DNA of 64,000 nt from JAQUOT01 sp041651575 (GCA_041651575.1 JBAZJB010000001.1:682001-746000); one strand, 5' to 3'; shown: positions 25,585-34,306, counted from the first letter of the stretch. A program made the numbers and translations. The notes: a model not told the origin generated them from the sequence alone.

Positions 25585-25611
25585 TTTAAACTATATATTG
25601 GAGTATACAGA

Positions 25612-27681
25612 ATGTCAAGTTTGCAACTAAACCAAAGTCTGAAATCTTTATTAAAGAAAAAGCTAGAAGAAACGGTACTCAGGTCCCTAGATTTCCTTGA
25701 AAAAGGAGATGTTGATTCCAAAATAGTACAATATCGTGAAATAGCTAGACAAAATGGATTTGAGGATATTCTTGGACTTTTAGATACGATTGCTTCTGAA
25801 GTAGGTTGGTCTCAAATAGAGAATAATTTAACTCCAAGAAAAAACTTAACTTTAGAAACAAAATTAGGGGATTTTTTATGTTCTGAATTAAATTTAAATT
25901 TAATAGAAGATGGATTGAAATATCTAAAAAGAGAATTAGTTATAGACTCTGGAAGGTTAGACCTATATTGTTTAGATCCTAAAGAAAAACCGGTAGTTAT
26001 TGAATTAAAAATTACTGGAAATTATTTATCTAAAGATGTTTATTACCAATTAAAAAAATATCTTAGTGATGAAAGTTTAAAAGAGGCTAGATTAATTTTT
26101 GTTGCTCCAAAAATAAAGGCAGATTTATTTAATACAATTTCAAAAGAATTTGGAACAGAAAGAGTTTCTTGGGTGAGAGTAAATCAAGATGAAGAAGGAT
26201 ATCATTTTATTAAAGTTAATAAATATAATTTAGACAAGACAAAAAAACATGATTGGAATAAAAAACAAGTAGATCCTCAATTAGAAAGGGTTCATGTAGT
26301 TGATAGAAAAAAACAGAAAAAGATTCAAATTAAAACAAAAGAAGAATTAGCCCCTATACAAATACAAGAACCAGCTAAACTTATTCCACAAGAAGATTTT
26401 GATTCTTATCCTCTATATTACCAATTAATGTTAAAGATTAGCCCAGAACTTAAAAATAAAGAAAGGTATTTAGGACCAATAATTGTTACAGATAATCAAT
26501 ATTACTTTCTTAATAAATTTATCTCCACACCTACTTTAACTTCTTACTTACAAAAGTTTGAAGAGTGTTTAGGTCCAAATACAGTTCATTTAACTTTAGA
26601 AGAGGTCTTGAGTAAATTACCAAATTCCCAAGAAGTTCTTAATAAACTTAAGCTTAAACTTAAAAATAAACAAAAAAGAATTATCTCTTCTCATCAATGT
26701 CGGGATTTATTTGTAGATTATATGTTAAATATAGAAGATATCATTTTTGATTTTTTTGAATCTTTTAAAGACAAATCTGCCGTAAAAAATGAAGAAGATT
26801 TTAATAGTTTTTTTGAGATTTTCTCCCAATCCTTTGTAAATATTTCAGAAGAATTAGAATCTCTAAGAAAAATAGATAAATTAAAAAAATTTTGTACTTA
26901 TGAAATTGATATATATAAAAATTTACATTCTATAATAGGCAACAAAGAATCAAAAGACGCTCTTATTGTTTCAGAATTTTTATATTCCCATACTCCAGAA
27001 AAATTATTAAAAGAATGGGTCTTTTTAAAAATAAATAGGGTTGAAAAACTTTTAGAAATAGATAAAGAGATAGCTTTTACATATTTGTCATTTAATCCAA
27101 ATTTAGATATGCGCCAAAAAATTTTAAGTTCAGATCTTTTAGAGGATATTCAACTTTCGCGTAAAGAAATTTTTAAAGAACTTTATAATTTTATAAAAAA
27201 AGATAACGCACTTTACGAAAGTATAATGAGTAAATTAAAAGTGCAAGATTCAGATTATTTTAAGGGAGGAGGTGTTATTACTAAAGGAAGTTTTGATTCC
27301 GTAAAAAATATTCCTGTTGTAGAGATGTCTCCAACCAAGGATTTATTTAATTATTTAACTAAAAAATGTAATGGCGGATTAAATGATAATACTAAAAAAA
27401 GATTAGAACATTTTGCACAAGAAACTTGTTTACTATTAGATAAAACTAAAACAAATGAATTACGCGAGTCTTTTGATAAATCTCATATTTGTAAAAATAT
27501 GAAAAGAAAAGAGTATCAATTAGAAAACGAATGGTTCTACTCTTTTTTTGATGATGTTCAATTCGAATTTATCAATAAAGGAGTAATTCCTACTAATAAG
27601 CAACTAGATATCCTTTATGAGGGTGTACTAAAAGAACAAACAACTAAAAATTATCATAAAAAAATAGAAAAGGCGAATTAA
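25612..27681 (+). CDS. Large protein with NucS-like PD-(D/E)XK nuclease domain
   Basis: 689 residues. The nuclease core lies at about 80-195: E83 (LETKLGDFL), D117 in SGRLDLYCLD, E131-L-K133 in VVIELKI and Q146 in YYQLKKY. This E-D-ExK-Q order is the PD-(D/E)XK pattern as in the NucS/DUF91 C-terminal nuclease. The remaining 490 residues are mostly helical, rich in Lys and Glu, and not recognised. It is first in a three-gene operon; the next ATG is one base after its stop. A defence, repair or selfish role is possible, and none is shown. Confidence 0.7.
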   Translation: MSSLQLNQSLKSLLKKKLEETVLRSLDFLEKGDVDSKIVQYREIARQNGFEDILGLLDTIASEVGWSQIENNLTPRKNLTLETKLGDFLCSELNLNLIEDGLKYLKRELVIDSGRLDLYCLDPKEKPVVIELKITGNYLSKDVYYQLKKYLSDESLKEARLIFVAPKIKADLFNTISKEFGTERVSWVRVNQDEEGYHFIKVNKYNLDKTKKHDWNKKQVDPQLERVHVVDRKKQKKIQIKTKEELAPIQIQEPAKLIPQEDFDSYPLYYQLMLKISPELKNKERYLGPIIVTDNQYYFLNKFISTPTLTSYLQKFEECLGPNTVHLTLEEVLSKLPNSQEVLNKLKLKLKNKQKRIISSHQCRDLFVDYMLNIEDIIFDFFESFKDKSAVKNEEDFNSFFEIFSQSFVNISEELESLRKIDKLKKFCTYEIDIYKNLHSIIGNKESKDALIVSEFLYSHTPEKLLKEWVFLKINRVEKLLEIDKEIAFTYLSFNPNLDMRQKILSSDLLEDIQLSRKEIFKELYNFIKKDNALYESIMSKLKVQDSDYFKGGGVITKGSFDSVKNIPVVEMSPTKDLFNYLTKKCNGGLNDNTKKRLEHFAQETCLLLDKTKTNELRESFDKSHICKNMKRKEYQLENEWFYSFFDDVQFEFINKGVIPTNKQLDILYEGVLKEQTTKNYHKKIEKAN

Positions 27682-27682
27682 A

Positions 27683-28762
27683 ATGGTAGGACATCAAAAA
27701 CTTTCAAAAGAAGAAAAAAAAGATTTAGTAGATTTAGTTAAAAATCAAATATATTTTTATTTATGTGGAGAAGTTGAAAGATTATTTACAAATGTAGAAT
27801 TAGGTAAAATATATGGAGTTTGTGGAGATACTATTCGTAACCATTTAAAATTAAGTTTAATAGAGGAAGAAAGAGACTATAGGACATTTGAAATTTGTAA
27901 TAATATATTTATAACAAAATGTTCTCATAACCCAGAATTTCAAAAAAAACATGAAGAGAGAAGCAGAAATTTTATGAATTTTATGAATCAAGATATTAAA
28001 TTTCAAGAAAAAAGAATAGGAATGTTGATAAAACGTCATCAAGACCCAGAATACAAAGAAGAGAATAGGAAAAGATTTAGAGAAACGATGATAAAACGTC
28101 ATCAAGACCCAGAATACAAAGAAGAGAATAGGAAAAGAATGATAAAACTTCTTCAAGATCCAAATTTTATAGAAAGGTGTATAGAAGGTTCAATTAAATC
28201 TAGAAAAAAATTTTATTTTGTTGAAAACAGATTTTATACTCAATCACAACAAGAAGGAGCAGTTGCATTATTAATAGAAGATTATATTATTGGAAAAAAT
28301 AAAATAAATGAGGGAGTTAATTTTCAAGTAAGAGATAAAGGAATCAATAATGGAGGAATAGATTTTTTATTAGAAGATTTTCTTGAATGGCACCCAACTA
28401 TTTTATCTAAGAAGAGTAAAGAAGAAAATAGAAATGATATTCCTTCAGAAGAATATAAATCTTACTTAAGAGTATTAGCCTCCCTTATAAATGAAGATAA
28501 AAAAGAATTCAAAGAAGATTACAAAAAAGTTTTAGCAATAAATTATAGAAATAAAAGACAAGAAGCAGTAGATAATTCAGAATACAAGGGGTTAGAAGTA
28601 AAATTGGCAACAAATATTCAAGAATTTTATGACTTTATCTCAAAACAAAAATTAATAGAACAACTTCCTTCTTTTGACGAGTTTAAAAGAGAATTCAATG
28701 AAAAAGTAAAATATGTTAAAACTTTTAAAGTTGAAAAAAATCAAGAAACAAAGGCAGCTTAA
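27683..28762 (+). CDS. HTH/repeat/nuclease-like protein A, 359 residues
   Basis: The first 65 residues contain KDLVDLVKNQI and VELGKIYGVCGDTIRNHLK, a likely helix-turn-helix. The middle (about 90-165) has basic tandem repeats of about 21 residues around RHQDPEYKEENRKR, reminiscent of DNA-contacting repeats in homing endonucleases. The C-terminal part has E191 (QQEGAVALLIEDYI), D227 (GGIDFLLED) and E235-W-H237, a pattern like Vsr/EDxHD-type nucleases. It is paralogous to the next gene. Adjacent by TAAAATG on both sides. Enzymatic activity is inferred only. Confidence 0.6.
   Translation: MVGHQKLSKEEKKDLVDLVKNQIYFYLCGEVERLFTNVELGKIYGVCGDTIRNHLKLSLIEEERDYRTFEICNNIFITKCSHNPEFQKKHEERSRNFMNFMNQDIKFQEKRIGMLIKRHQDPEYKEENRKRFRETMIKRHQDPEYKEENRKRMIKLLQDPNFIERCIEGSIKSRKKFYFVENRFYTQSQQEGAVALLIEDYIIGKNKINEGVNFQVRDKGINNGGIDFLLEDFLEWHPTILSKKSKEENRNDIPSEEYKSYLRVLASLINEDKKEFKEDYKKVLAINYRNKRQEAVDNSEYKGLEVKLATNIQEFYDFISKQKLIEQLPSFDEFKREFNEKVKYVKTFKVEKNQETKAA
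28026..28138 (+). repeat. Perfect 50-base tandem repeat inside gene A (period 63)
   Basis: Copies at 28026-28075 and 28089-28138 are identical over 50 bases, with a 13-base less conserved joint, giving a 63-base (21-codon) period. A third degenerate unit follows (about 28139-28190). Perfect DNA identity, beyond what protein conservation needs, points to recent duplication or conversion. Confidence 0.9.
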
Positions 28763-28763
28763 A

Positions 28764-29978
28764 ATGTCAGGAAAACCAAAACTTTCTCAAAAAGAACAAA
28801 AAGATTTAGTAGATTTAGTTAAAATACAGGTTTTTTTAAGTGCTTGTGGAGAAATGCAAGGGCCGTTGAATAATCTTGAAATTGCTGAAATATTTGACAT
28901 TTGTTATGATACAGCAGTTGATACTATTAAAAAAAATTCTCTAGACTTATATCTTTATAGAAAATTTCAAATTAAAAGCAATGCGGTAGAAAAAAATTGG
29001 AGAGATGGATGTTATGATACTCCAGAATATCGTAAAACACTTAGTGATAATAAAAAAAGGCATTGGAAAGAAAAAAGACAAGATATACTCAATTCATTAA
29101 ATTCTCCAGAGAATATATTGAGAGCAAGTAAACATATGAAAGCCTATTGGGAAAATAATAGGGATACATTGATTCAAATATTGAATACTCCGGATAGTAT
29201 AGAAAGGAATAGAAACAATAAAAAAAGGCATTGGAAAGAAAAAAGACAAGATATACTCAATTCATTAAATACTTTAAAGAGTAAAATGAAGAAAAGTGAA
29301 AGCATCAAAAAGATATGGGAAGAAGGAAAAATGGAAACTCCCAAAGCAAAAGAAGCATGGAAGAGATCGGGGCAATTGAATGGTGCTAAAAATTCAGAAA
29401 AAAATACAATATATGAATTTAAAGGAATAAAATATCATTCTATGGAAGAAGCAGCTATTGCTAATCTATTTGAAAAATATATTCCTAATTATAAAATAGA
29501 AAAAGGAAAAACTTGGCAAGTCAATGGTTCTATTTCAAAAAGTATAGATTTTTTAGTAAATAACGAATTTGTTGAATATCACCCAATATTATTGTTTTTC
29601 GGAAAAGCTAGAGGAGATTTCAAAACATTTGAAGAATATCAAAAATATAAACAAGAATTAGAACAAAAACAAGATAAAAAAGAATATCAAAACCAAATTA
29701 AATTTTTATTAGCTTTAAGATATGTTCAATCTAGATTAGAAGCAATAACAGAAAGTGATTACAAAGGAACTCTATTAATATTTTGTTCATCTGCAGAAGA
29801 AGTTTATAATCAAGTAATTAAAAAACATTCTAATGTTTCTAAAGAACAATATTTACAAGAATTTAAACAATTAAAAAAAGAAGTTAAAGAATTAAATAAA
29901 GGTTTAAAAAAAGCAGCTTATACTTCTTCAACTAAAGATCTAAAAGTTCCTTTAACAGAAGCAGTTATAGAATTATAA
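28764..29978 (+). CDS. HTH/repeat/nuclease-like protein B, 404 residues, paralogue of A
   Basis: Same layout as the previous gene: start KLSQKEQKDLVDLVKIQVF and HTH-like LEIAEIFDICYDTAVDTIKK, then basic repeats (KKRHWKEKRQDILNSLN occurs twice, with related KAYWENNRDTLIQILN between), then E228/E229 (HSMEEAAIANLFEKYI), D262 (SIDFLVNNEF) and E271-Y-H273. The last third is Lys/Glu-rich coiled helix. The ATG at 28764 follows the previous stop by one base; an ATG at 28713 inside the upstream gene is unlikely. The 3' end overlaps the opposite lipoprotein gene by 61 bases. Confidence 0.6.
   Translation: MSGKPKLSQKEQKDLVDLVKIQVFLSACGEMQGPLNNLEIAEIFDICYDTAVDTIKKNSLDLYLYRKFQIKSNAVEKNWRDGCYDTPEYRKTLSDNKKRHWKEKRQDILNSLNSPENILRASKHMKAYWENNRDTLIQILNTPDSIERNRNNKKRHWKEKRQDILNSLNTLKSKMKKSESIKKIWEEGKMETPKAKEAWKRSGQLNGAKNSEKNTIYEFKGIKYHSMEEAAIANLFEKYIPNYKIEKGKTWQVNGSISKSIDFLVNNEFVEYHPILLFFGKARGDFKTFEEYQKYKQELEQKQDKKEYQNQIKFLLALRYVQSRLEAITESDYKGTLLIFCSSAEEVYNQVIKKHSNVSKEQYLQEFKQLKKEVKELNKGLKKAAYTSSTKDLKVPLTEAVIEL
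29049..29270 (+). repeat. Perfect 54-base direct repeat inside gene B (period 168)
   Basis: Copies at 29049-29102 and 29217-29270 are identical over 54 bases and encode the repeated segment NKKRHWKEKRQDILNSLN. The 114 bases between them encode related but diverged units, so one unit was probably copied or converted recently. Confidence 0.9.
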
Positions 29979-30514
29979 GTTGGTGCTGATGGTCCTTTTG
30001 CATGTGATGGTTTGTAAACTAGGAAATCTATTATAATTTCAGAATTAATAACTCCTTTATCATTTACACATGGAATTTCAAAGGTTTTTTCTTCTGTTCC
30101 TCTAAATCCATTTTCAACAGTGTCAATATAAACTCCTTTACATCCATTTATTCCTACATTTGGTAAAGTTATTTTAGATACTGCTGCAACAGGTAACATA
30201 TCTGCAGTTATTTCTCCATCTCCAATTGGAATTGTTGTACTTAATGCAGGTTTTAGTTTTATAATAACCTTATCTGAATCTGCTTGGTAAGATATACATT
30301 TAAATTCGCTTTTAATAGAACATTCTTCTCTTATTGCAAATTCATCTTTATCACATATCTTATTTGCATTTTGATCTAAACAGCAAGCATTTGCTACATA
30401 AGAATAATGTTCTCCACAACCTACAACATTACCGGTTATTTCAGAACAGCCAGATATTAAAAATAGTAAAGATACTAATACAATTAGTAACCCAATTTCC
30501 CCCCTTGTTTTCAT
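29918..30514 (-). CDS. Predicted lipoprotein with a Cys-rich N-terminal region
   Basis: 198 residues. Signal sequence with lipobox LISGC, lipid-anchor Cys at residue 23, followed by the tract ITGNVVGCGEHYS. A calcium-loop-like DQNANKICDKDE and several Cys (CC near 43, C near 52 and 65) suggest disulfides. The rest looks like a beta-sandwich of unknown role. It is outside the cell, tethered to the membrane. The last 20 codons overlap gene B on the other strand by 61 bases. Confidence 0.7.
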   Translation of the reverse strand: MKTRGEIGLLIVLVSLLFLISGCSEITGNVVGCGEHYSYVANACCLDQNANKICDKDEFAIREECSIKSEFKCISYQADSDKVIIKLKPALSTTIPIGDGEITADMLPVAAVSKITLPNVGINGCKGVYIDTVENGFRGTEEKTFEIPCVNDKGVINSEIIIDFLVYKPSHAKGPSAPTYNSITASVKGTFRSLVEEV

Positions 30515-30619
30515 AATTATGTCAACAATGAAAAACTATATAAACCTTATCAATACTTTAAAATTACCTTTACTTCACAAACAGTAATAAAAATAATTAG
30601 TCGCTAATTCTAGAAAGGC

Positions 30620-30628
30620 TTATAAATG
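30620..30628 (+). promoter_or_regulatory. TATA box of the large ribosomal protein operon
   Basis: TTATAAATG, preceded by purine-rich GAAAGGC as a BRE-like element, lies about 30 bases before the L3 ATG at 30658. Expected start of transcription is about 30648, so the leader would be ten bases or fewer, without room for a normal ribosome binding site. Confidence 0.6.
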
Positions 30629-30657
30629 CCCGTAAAACTAAAATTTAATAAAAGAAA

Positions 30658-31614
30658 ATGCCTAAAGGACATAGACCAAAACACGGAAGTTGGCAATTTT
30701 ATCCTAGAAAGAGGGCTAAAAGAATCTATCCTAGAGTAAGATCTTGGGCTAAAAAACCAGAAGTAAAAATACTTGGTTTTGCAGGATATAAAGTAGGAAT
30801 GACTCATTGTATTGTACAAGATATTAAACCTACTTCAATAACAAAAAATACAGAAATAGCGTGGCCAACAACTATTATTGAATGTCCACCTTTAAACGTT
30901 TTCTCTTTAAGATTTTATAAAAAAGCAGGTTATGGTTCTATAATTATTAAAGATGTTATTGCTGATAAATTTGATAAAGAATTAAAAAGAAAAATAAATA
31001 TTCCTAAGAAAAAAGACATAAAACAAGAATTTCCAACTAATTTTGACGATGTAAGAATTTTAGTTCATGCTAATCCTAAATTAACAACTATTGGAAAGAA
31101 AAAACCAGAAGTTATAGAATTAGCTTTATCTGGAAACAAAGATGAAAAATTAAATTTCGCTAAAAATTTATTGGGAAAAGAAATAAAATTATCAGATATA
31201 TTCAAGCAAGGAGAATTTGTTGATATTCATGCAGTTACAACAGGAAAAGGGTTCCAAGGTCCTGTAAAAAGATTCGGAGTTAATTTAAAATCACATAAAT
31301 CAGAAAAGAAAAGAAGATCTGCAGGAAATATGGGTCCTTCTATTCCAAGAAAAGTTCATTGGAAAGTTCCTCAACACGGACAATTAGGATTTTTCTCAAG
31401 AACACAATATAATAATTTAATTGTAGCAATAAATCCTGATAAGCCAGAAAATATGACTAAAGAAGGGTTTAGAAGTTATGGTATTGTAAAAAATGATTTT
31501 GCATTAGTAAGAGGTTCTATACCTGGTCCTAAAAAAAGATTTATTCAAATTACTCATGCTATAAGGAAATCAAAACCAGATACTCAATTTGAGGTTAAAT
31601 TTATTAAAAAATGA
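30658..31614 (+). CDS. rpl3: Ribosomal protein L3 (uL3)
   Basis: 318 residues, archaeal/eukaryotic long form. Typical blocks are GHRPKHGSWQFYPRKRA at the start, GFAGYKVGMTHCIV near 38, VTTGKGFQGPVKRFGV near 197 and AGNMGPSIPRKVHWKVPQHG near 222. It helps shape the peptidyl transferase centre. First gene of the operon, 30 bases after a TATA box. Its stop overlaps the L4 start as ATGA. Confidence 0.97.
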   Translation: MPKGHRPKHGSWQFYPRKRAKRIYPRVRSWAKKPEVKILGFAGYKVGMTHCIVQDIKPTSITKNTEIAWPTTIIECPPLNVFSLRFYKKAGYGSIIIKDVIADKFDKELKRKINIPKKKDIKQEFPTNFDDVRILVHANPKLTTIGKKKPEVIELALSGNKDEKLNFAKNLLGKEIKLSDIFKQGEFVDIHAVTTGKGFQGPVKRFGVNLKSHKSEKKRRSAGNMGPSIPRKVHWKVPQHGQLGFFSRTQYNNLIVAINPDKPENMTKEGFRSYGIVKNDFALVRGSIPGPKKRFIQITHAIRKSKPDTQFEVKFIKK

Positions 31615-32477
31615 AAGCAGATGTATATAGTTTAGATGGAAAGAAAACAAAATCAGTAGATTTACCTGAACAATTTGATGAAGAAGTAAGAACAGATTTA
31701 ATAAAAAGAGCATTTTTTGCTTTAATTTCTCATAATAGACAACGTCATGGTACTTTATATGAAGCAGGTACAAGAAATTCTGCTAAATTATCAAGAAGAA
31801 GACATGATTATAAAGGGGCTTATGGTATGGGAATGTCAAGAGCTCCAAGAAAAACAATGTGGAGACGTGGAACTCAATTTGGTTGGGTTGGTGCATTTGC
31901 TCCTTATGCCGTTGGTGGAAGAAAAGCTCATCCTCCAAAAGCAGAAAAAATATTCGATGAAAAAATAAATAAAAAAGAAAGAAGAAAAGCAATAAGATCT
32001 GCTTTGGCAGGTTCAAAACCTTATATAATTGAAAATAAATTTGAAGATTTACAAAAAACAAAAGAAGTTTATAATGTTTTTAAGAATTTAAAATTAGAAA
32101 ATGAATTAGAAAGATGTGAAGAAAGAAAAACTAGGGCAGGAAAAGGAAAATTAAGAGGAAGAAGGTATATAACAAAAAAAGGTCCTTTGATTGTTGTTGC
32201 AAATGAAAATTGTAAATTATTAAAATCAGCATTGAATTTACCGGGTTTAGATATAACTTTTGTAAGAAATTTAAATGTGGAATTACTTGCTCCTGGAGCA
32301 AATCCTGGAAGATTAACTTTATACACTGAAAATGCCGTTGATGAATTAAAAGCAAATAAATTATTCACAAATAATACTATTCCAGTAAAAGAAATTCCTA
32401 AAGAAATTAAAAAAGAAGTAAAACCAATTAAAAAAGTTGAAAAGAAAGTAGAAAAGAAGAAGGTTACTAAGAAATGA
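31611..32477 (+). CDS. rpl4: Ribosomal protein L4 (uL4)
   Basis: 288 residues. Recognised by SHNRQRHGTLYEAG, SRAPRKTMWRRGTQFGWVG in the tunnel-lining loop, RGRRYITKKGPLIVVAN and LAPGANPGRLTLYTENAV. It lines the exit tunnel. The last 25 residues are a Lys/Glu/Val extension (KKVEKKVEKKKVTKK). ATGA overlaps at both ends couple it to L3 and L23. Confidence 0.97.
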   Translation: MKADVYSLDGKKTKSVDLPEQFDEEVRTDLIKRAFFALISHNRQRHGTLYEAGTRNSAKLSRRRHDYKGAYGMGMSRAPRKTMWRRGTQFGWVGAFAPYAVGGRKAHPPKAEKIFDEKINKKERRKAIRSALAGSKPYIIENKFEDLQKTKEVYNVFKNLKLENELERCEERKTRAGKGKLRGRRYITKKGPLIVVANENCKLLKSALNLPGLDITFVRNLNVELLAPGANPGRLTLYTENAVDELKANKLFTNNTIPVKEIPKEIKKEVKPIKKVEKKVEKKKVTKK

Positions 32478-32725
32478 GAATATTAAAATATCCTTTAACA
32501 ACAGAAAAAGCTGTAAGATTGATAGAATCTGAAAATAAATTACTATTCGCAGTAGAATTCAAAGCTACAAAACCAGAAATAAAAAAAGCTATAGAAGAAA
32601 TGTTTAAAGTAAAAGTTGTAAAAGTAAATACTTACATAACTCTTGAAGGAGAAAAGAGAGCATATATCAAATTATCTCCAGAAACTCCTGTAATGGATGT
32701 TATAACAAAATTGGGATTAATGTAA
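32474..32725 (+). CDS. rpl23: Ribosomal protein L23 (uL23)
   Basis: 83 residues, compact archaeal form: YPLTTEKAVRLIE at the start, KPEIKKAIEEMFKVKVVKVN in the middle and GEKRAYIKLSPE near the end. It sits at the tunnel exit and docks SRP and other nascent-chain factors. Overlaps L4 by 4 bases; L2 starts one base after its stop (TAAAATG). Confidence 0.96.
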   Translation: MRILKYPLTTEKAVRLIESENKLLFAVEFKATKPEIKKAIEEMFKVKVVKVNTYITLEGEKRAYIKLSPETPVMDVITKLGLM

Positions 32726-32726
32726 A

Positions 32727-33452
32727 ATGGGAAAGAATTTAATTCAGCAAAGACGGGGAAGAGGAACCTTAAGGTTTAAAGCACCTAGTTTTAACTATAT
32801 TGGAAAAGTAAAATATAGAAAATTTGATGATAAGGAACAAGAAGTTGTAAAAGGAAAAATTATGGATATAGTAAATTGCGCAGGACATTCAGCACCTTTA
32901 TTAAAAGTTCAATTTGATACTAAAGAAAATTGTTTATTTATTGCTCCAGAAGGCGTAGCGGTTAATGATGCAATTGAATCAGGTACTAAAGCACAACCAA
33001 TAAATGGAAATATTTTACCTTTAAAGAATATTCCTGAAGGAAGTTTTATTTATAATCTTGAATTAATGCCTGGAGATGGTGGAAAATTAATAAGAACAGC
33101 AGGTTCTTCAGCAAGATTAGTTTCAAAATTAGAATCTGGAGAAACCATAGTAAAATTACCTTCAAAGAAAAATTTAACTTTAAGTGGAGATTGCAGAGCA
33201 ACTATCGGTGTTATTGCTGGTGGTGGAAGAAAAGAAAAACCATTTGTTAAAGCAGCAAATAAACGTTTTGCATTCAGAGCTAAAAATAGATTTTATCCTA
33301 CTGTTTCAGGAGTTTCCATGAATCCAATTAATCATCCATTTGGTTGTGGTCGTGGAAGACATAAGGGTAGAAAAACTATTCCAAGAAAAGGAGCACCACC
33401 TGGAGCAAAAGTTGGATTAATAAGAGCAAAGAGAACAGGACATCAAAGATAA
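32727..33452 (+). CDS. rpl2: Ribosomal protein L2 (uL2)
   Basis: 241 residues, full archaeal length. Signature blocks are RRGRGTLRFKAPSFNYIG, GTKAQPINGNILPLKNIPEG, RTAGSSARLVSKLESG and MNPINHPFGCGRGRHKGRK, whose His/Gly-rich loop approaches the peptidyl transferase centre. No visible indels. Joined to L23 and S19 by TAAAATG junctions. Confidence 0.97.
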   Translation: MGKNLIQQRRGRGTLRFKAPSFNYIGKVKYRKFDDKEQEVVKGKIMDIVNCAGHSAPLLKVQFDTKENCLFIAPEGVAVNDAIESGTKAQPINGNILPLKNIPEGSFIYNLELMPGDGGKLIRTAGSSARLVSKLESGETIVKLPSKKNLTLSGDCRATIGVIAGGGRKEKPFVKAANKRFAFRAKNRFYPTVSGVSMNPINHPFGCGRGRHKGRKTIPRKGAPPGAKVGLIRAKRTGHQR

Positions 33453-33453
33453 A

Positions 33454-33849
33454 ATGGCAAAGAAATTTACATACAAAGGGAAAACTATAGAAGACATGCA
33501 GAAAATGTCAATATCTGAACTAGCAAAGATTTTTCCAGCTAGAGCAAGAAGATCTTTAACAAGAGGATTTAATGATCAAGAAAAATTATTATTATTAAAA
33601 GTAAAAAAATTCAAAGAAGGAAGAACAAAAAAACCAGTTAAAACACAAGTAAGGGACATGATTGTTATACCTGAAATGGTAGGGATAATGATTCACATTT
33701 ATAATGGTAAGGAATATATTCCTACATTAATTATTGAAGATATGGTAGGGCATTATCTTGGAGAATTTGCTGCTACAAGAAAGAAAGTTGCACATTCAGC
33801 ACCAGGTATTGGAGCTACAAGATCAAGTGCTTCAGCATCGGTTAAATAA
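33454..33849 (+). CDS. rps19: Ribosomal protein S19 (uS19)
   Basis: 131 residues with SELAKIFPARARRSLTRGF, RDMIVIPEMVGIMIHIYNG and the C-terminal GHYLGEFAATRKKVAHSAPG block. It sits in the head of the small subunit near the A site. The Ala/Ser-rich end ATRSSASASVK is an ordinary archaeal tail. Separated from L22 by 7 bases. Confidence 0.96.
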   Translation: MAKKFTYKGKTIEDMQKMSISELAKIFPARARRSLTRGFNDQEKLLLLKVKKFKEGRTKKPVKTQVRDMIVIPEMVGIMIHIYNGKEYIPTLIIEDMVGHYLGEFAATRKKVAHSAPGIGATRSSASASVK

Positions 33850-33856
33850 ATGAAAA

Positions 33857-34306
33857 ATGGAAGCTAAACTAAATGTACAAGGATTAAGGATTTCAACTAA
33901 ACAAAGTATTGAAGTTTGTAAAGCAATTAGAGATCAAGACTTAGATAAAGCTAAAAAAATATTGCAAGATTCAATAGATTTGAAAAAACCAATTCCATTT
34001 AAGACATTTAATAGAGATATGGGACACAAAAAAGGAATGGCTGCAGGAAGATTTGCAGTAAATACTTGTACTGAAATGTTAAATTTATTAAATAGCGTAG
34101 AAAAAAATGCAGAAAATAAAGGATTAACTGGAAATTTATTCATAGCAAAAGCAGTTGCTAATTTTGGTCCTACAAGTTGGCATTTTGGTAGAAAAAGAAG
34201 AAGACAAATGAAATCAACTCATATTGAATTAATACTTAAAGAAAAAGAAAAAATTGAGAAAAAAACAGAAGAAAAGAAAGAAGTAAAAAAGGAAACTAAA
34301 AAATGA
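33857..34306 (+). CDS. rpl22: Ribosomal protein L22 (uL22)
   Basis: 149 residues. LRISTKQSIEVCKAIRDQ at the start, FNRDMGHKKGMAAGRFAVN in the middle and the beta-hairpin region FGRKRRRQMKSTHIELIL that reaches the exit tunnel. The last 25 residues are a Lys/Glu tail (EKKTEEKKEVKKETKK). ATGA overlap with S3. Confidence 0.95.
   Translation: MEAKLNVQGLRISTKQSIEVCKAIRDQDLDKAKKILQDSIDLKKPIPFKTFNRDMGHKKGMAAGRFAVNTCTEMLNLLNSVEKNAENKGLTGNLFIAKAVANFGPTSWHFGRKRRRQMKSTHIELILKEKEKIEKKTEEKKEVKKETKK

Noticed and set aside
25612..27681. Annotating the first operon gene simply as NucS
   Set aside because: Only the nuclease motif core resembles NucS. The long C-terminal part has no counterpart there, and NucS's N-terminal domain was not recognised.
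28026..29270. CRISPR-like array
   Set aside because: Repeats lie inside coding frames, only two copies of each occur, spacing differs (63 and 168), and no cas genes are near.
30534..30605. Possible 22-codon peptide upstream of L3
   Set aside because: No ribosome binding site and no family-like features; it lies in the AT-rich stretch before the L3 promoter.
31747..32368. Several overlapping reading frames in the L4 region on both strands
   Set aside because: They are shadows inside L4, have biased composition (Leu/Phe-rich) and no ribosome binding site.
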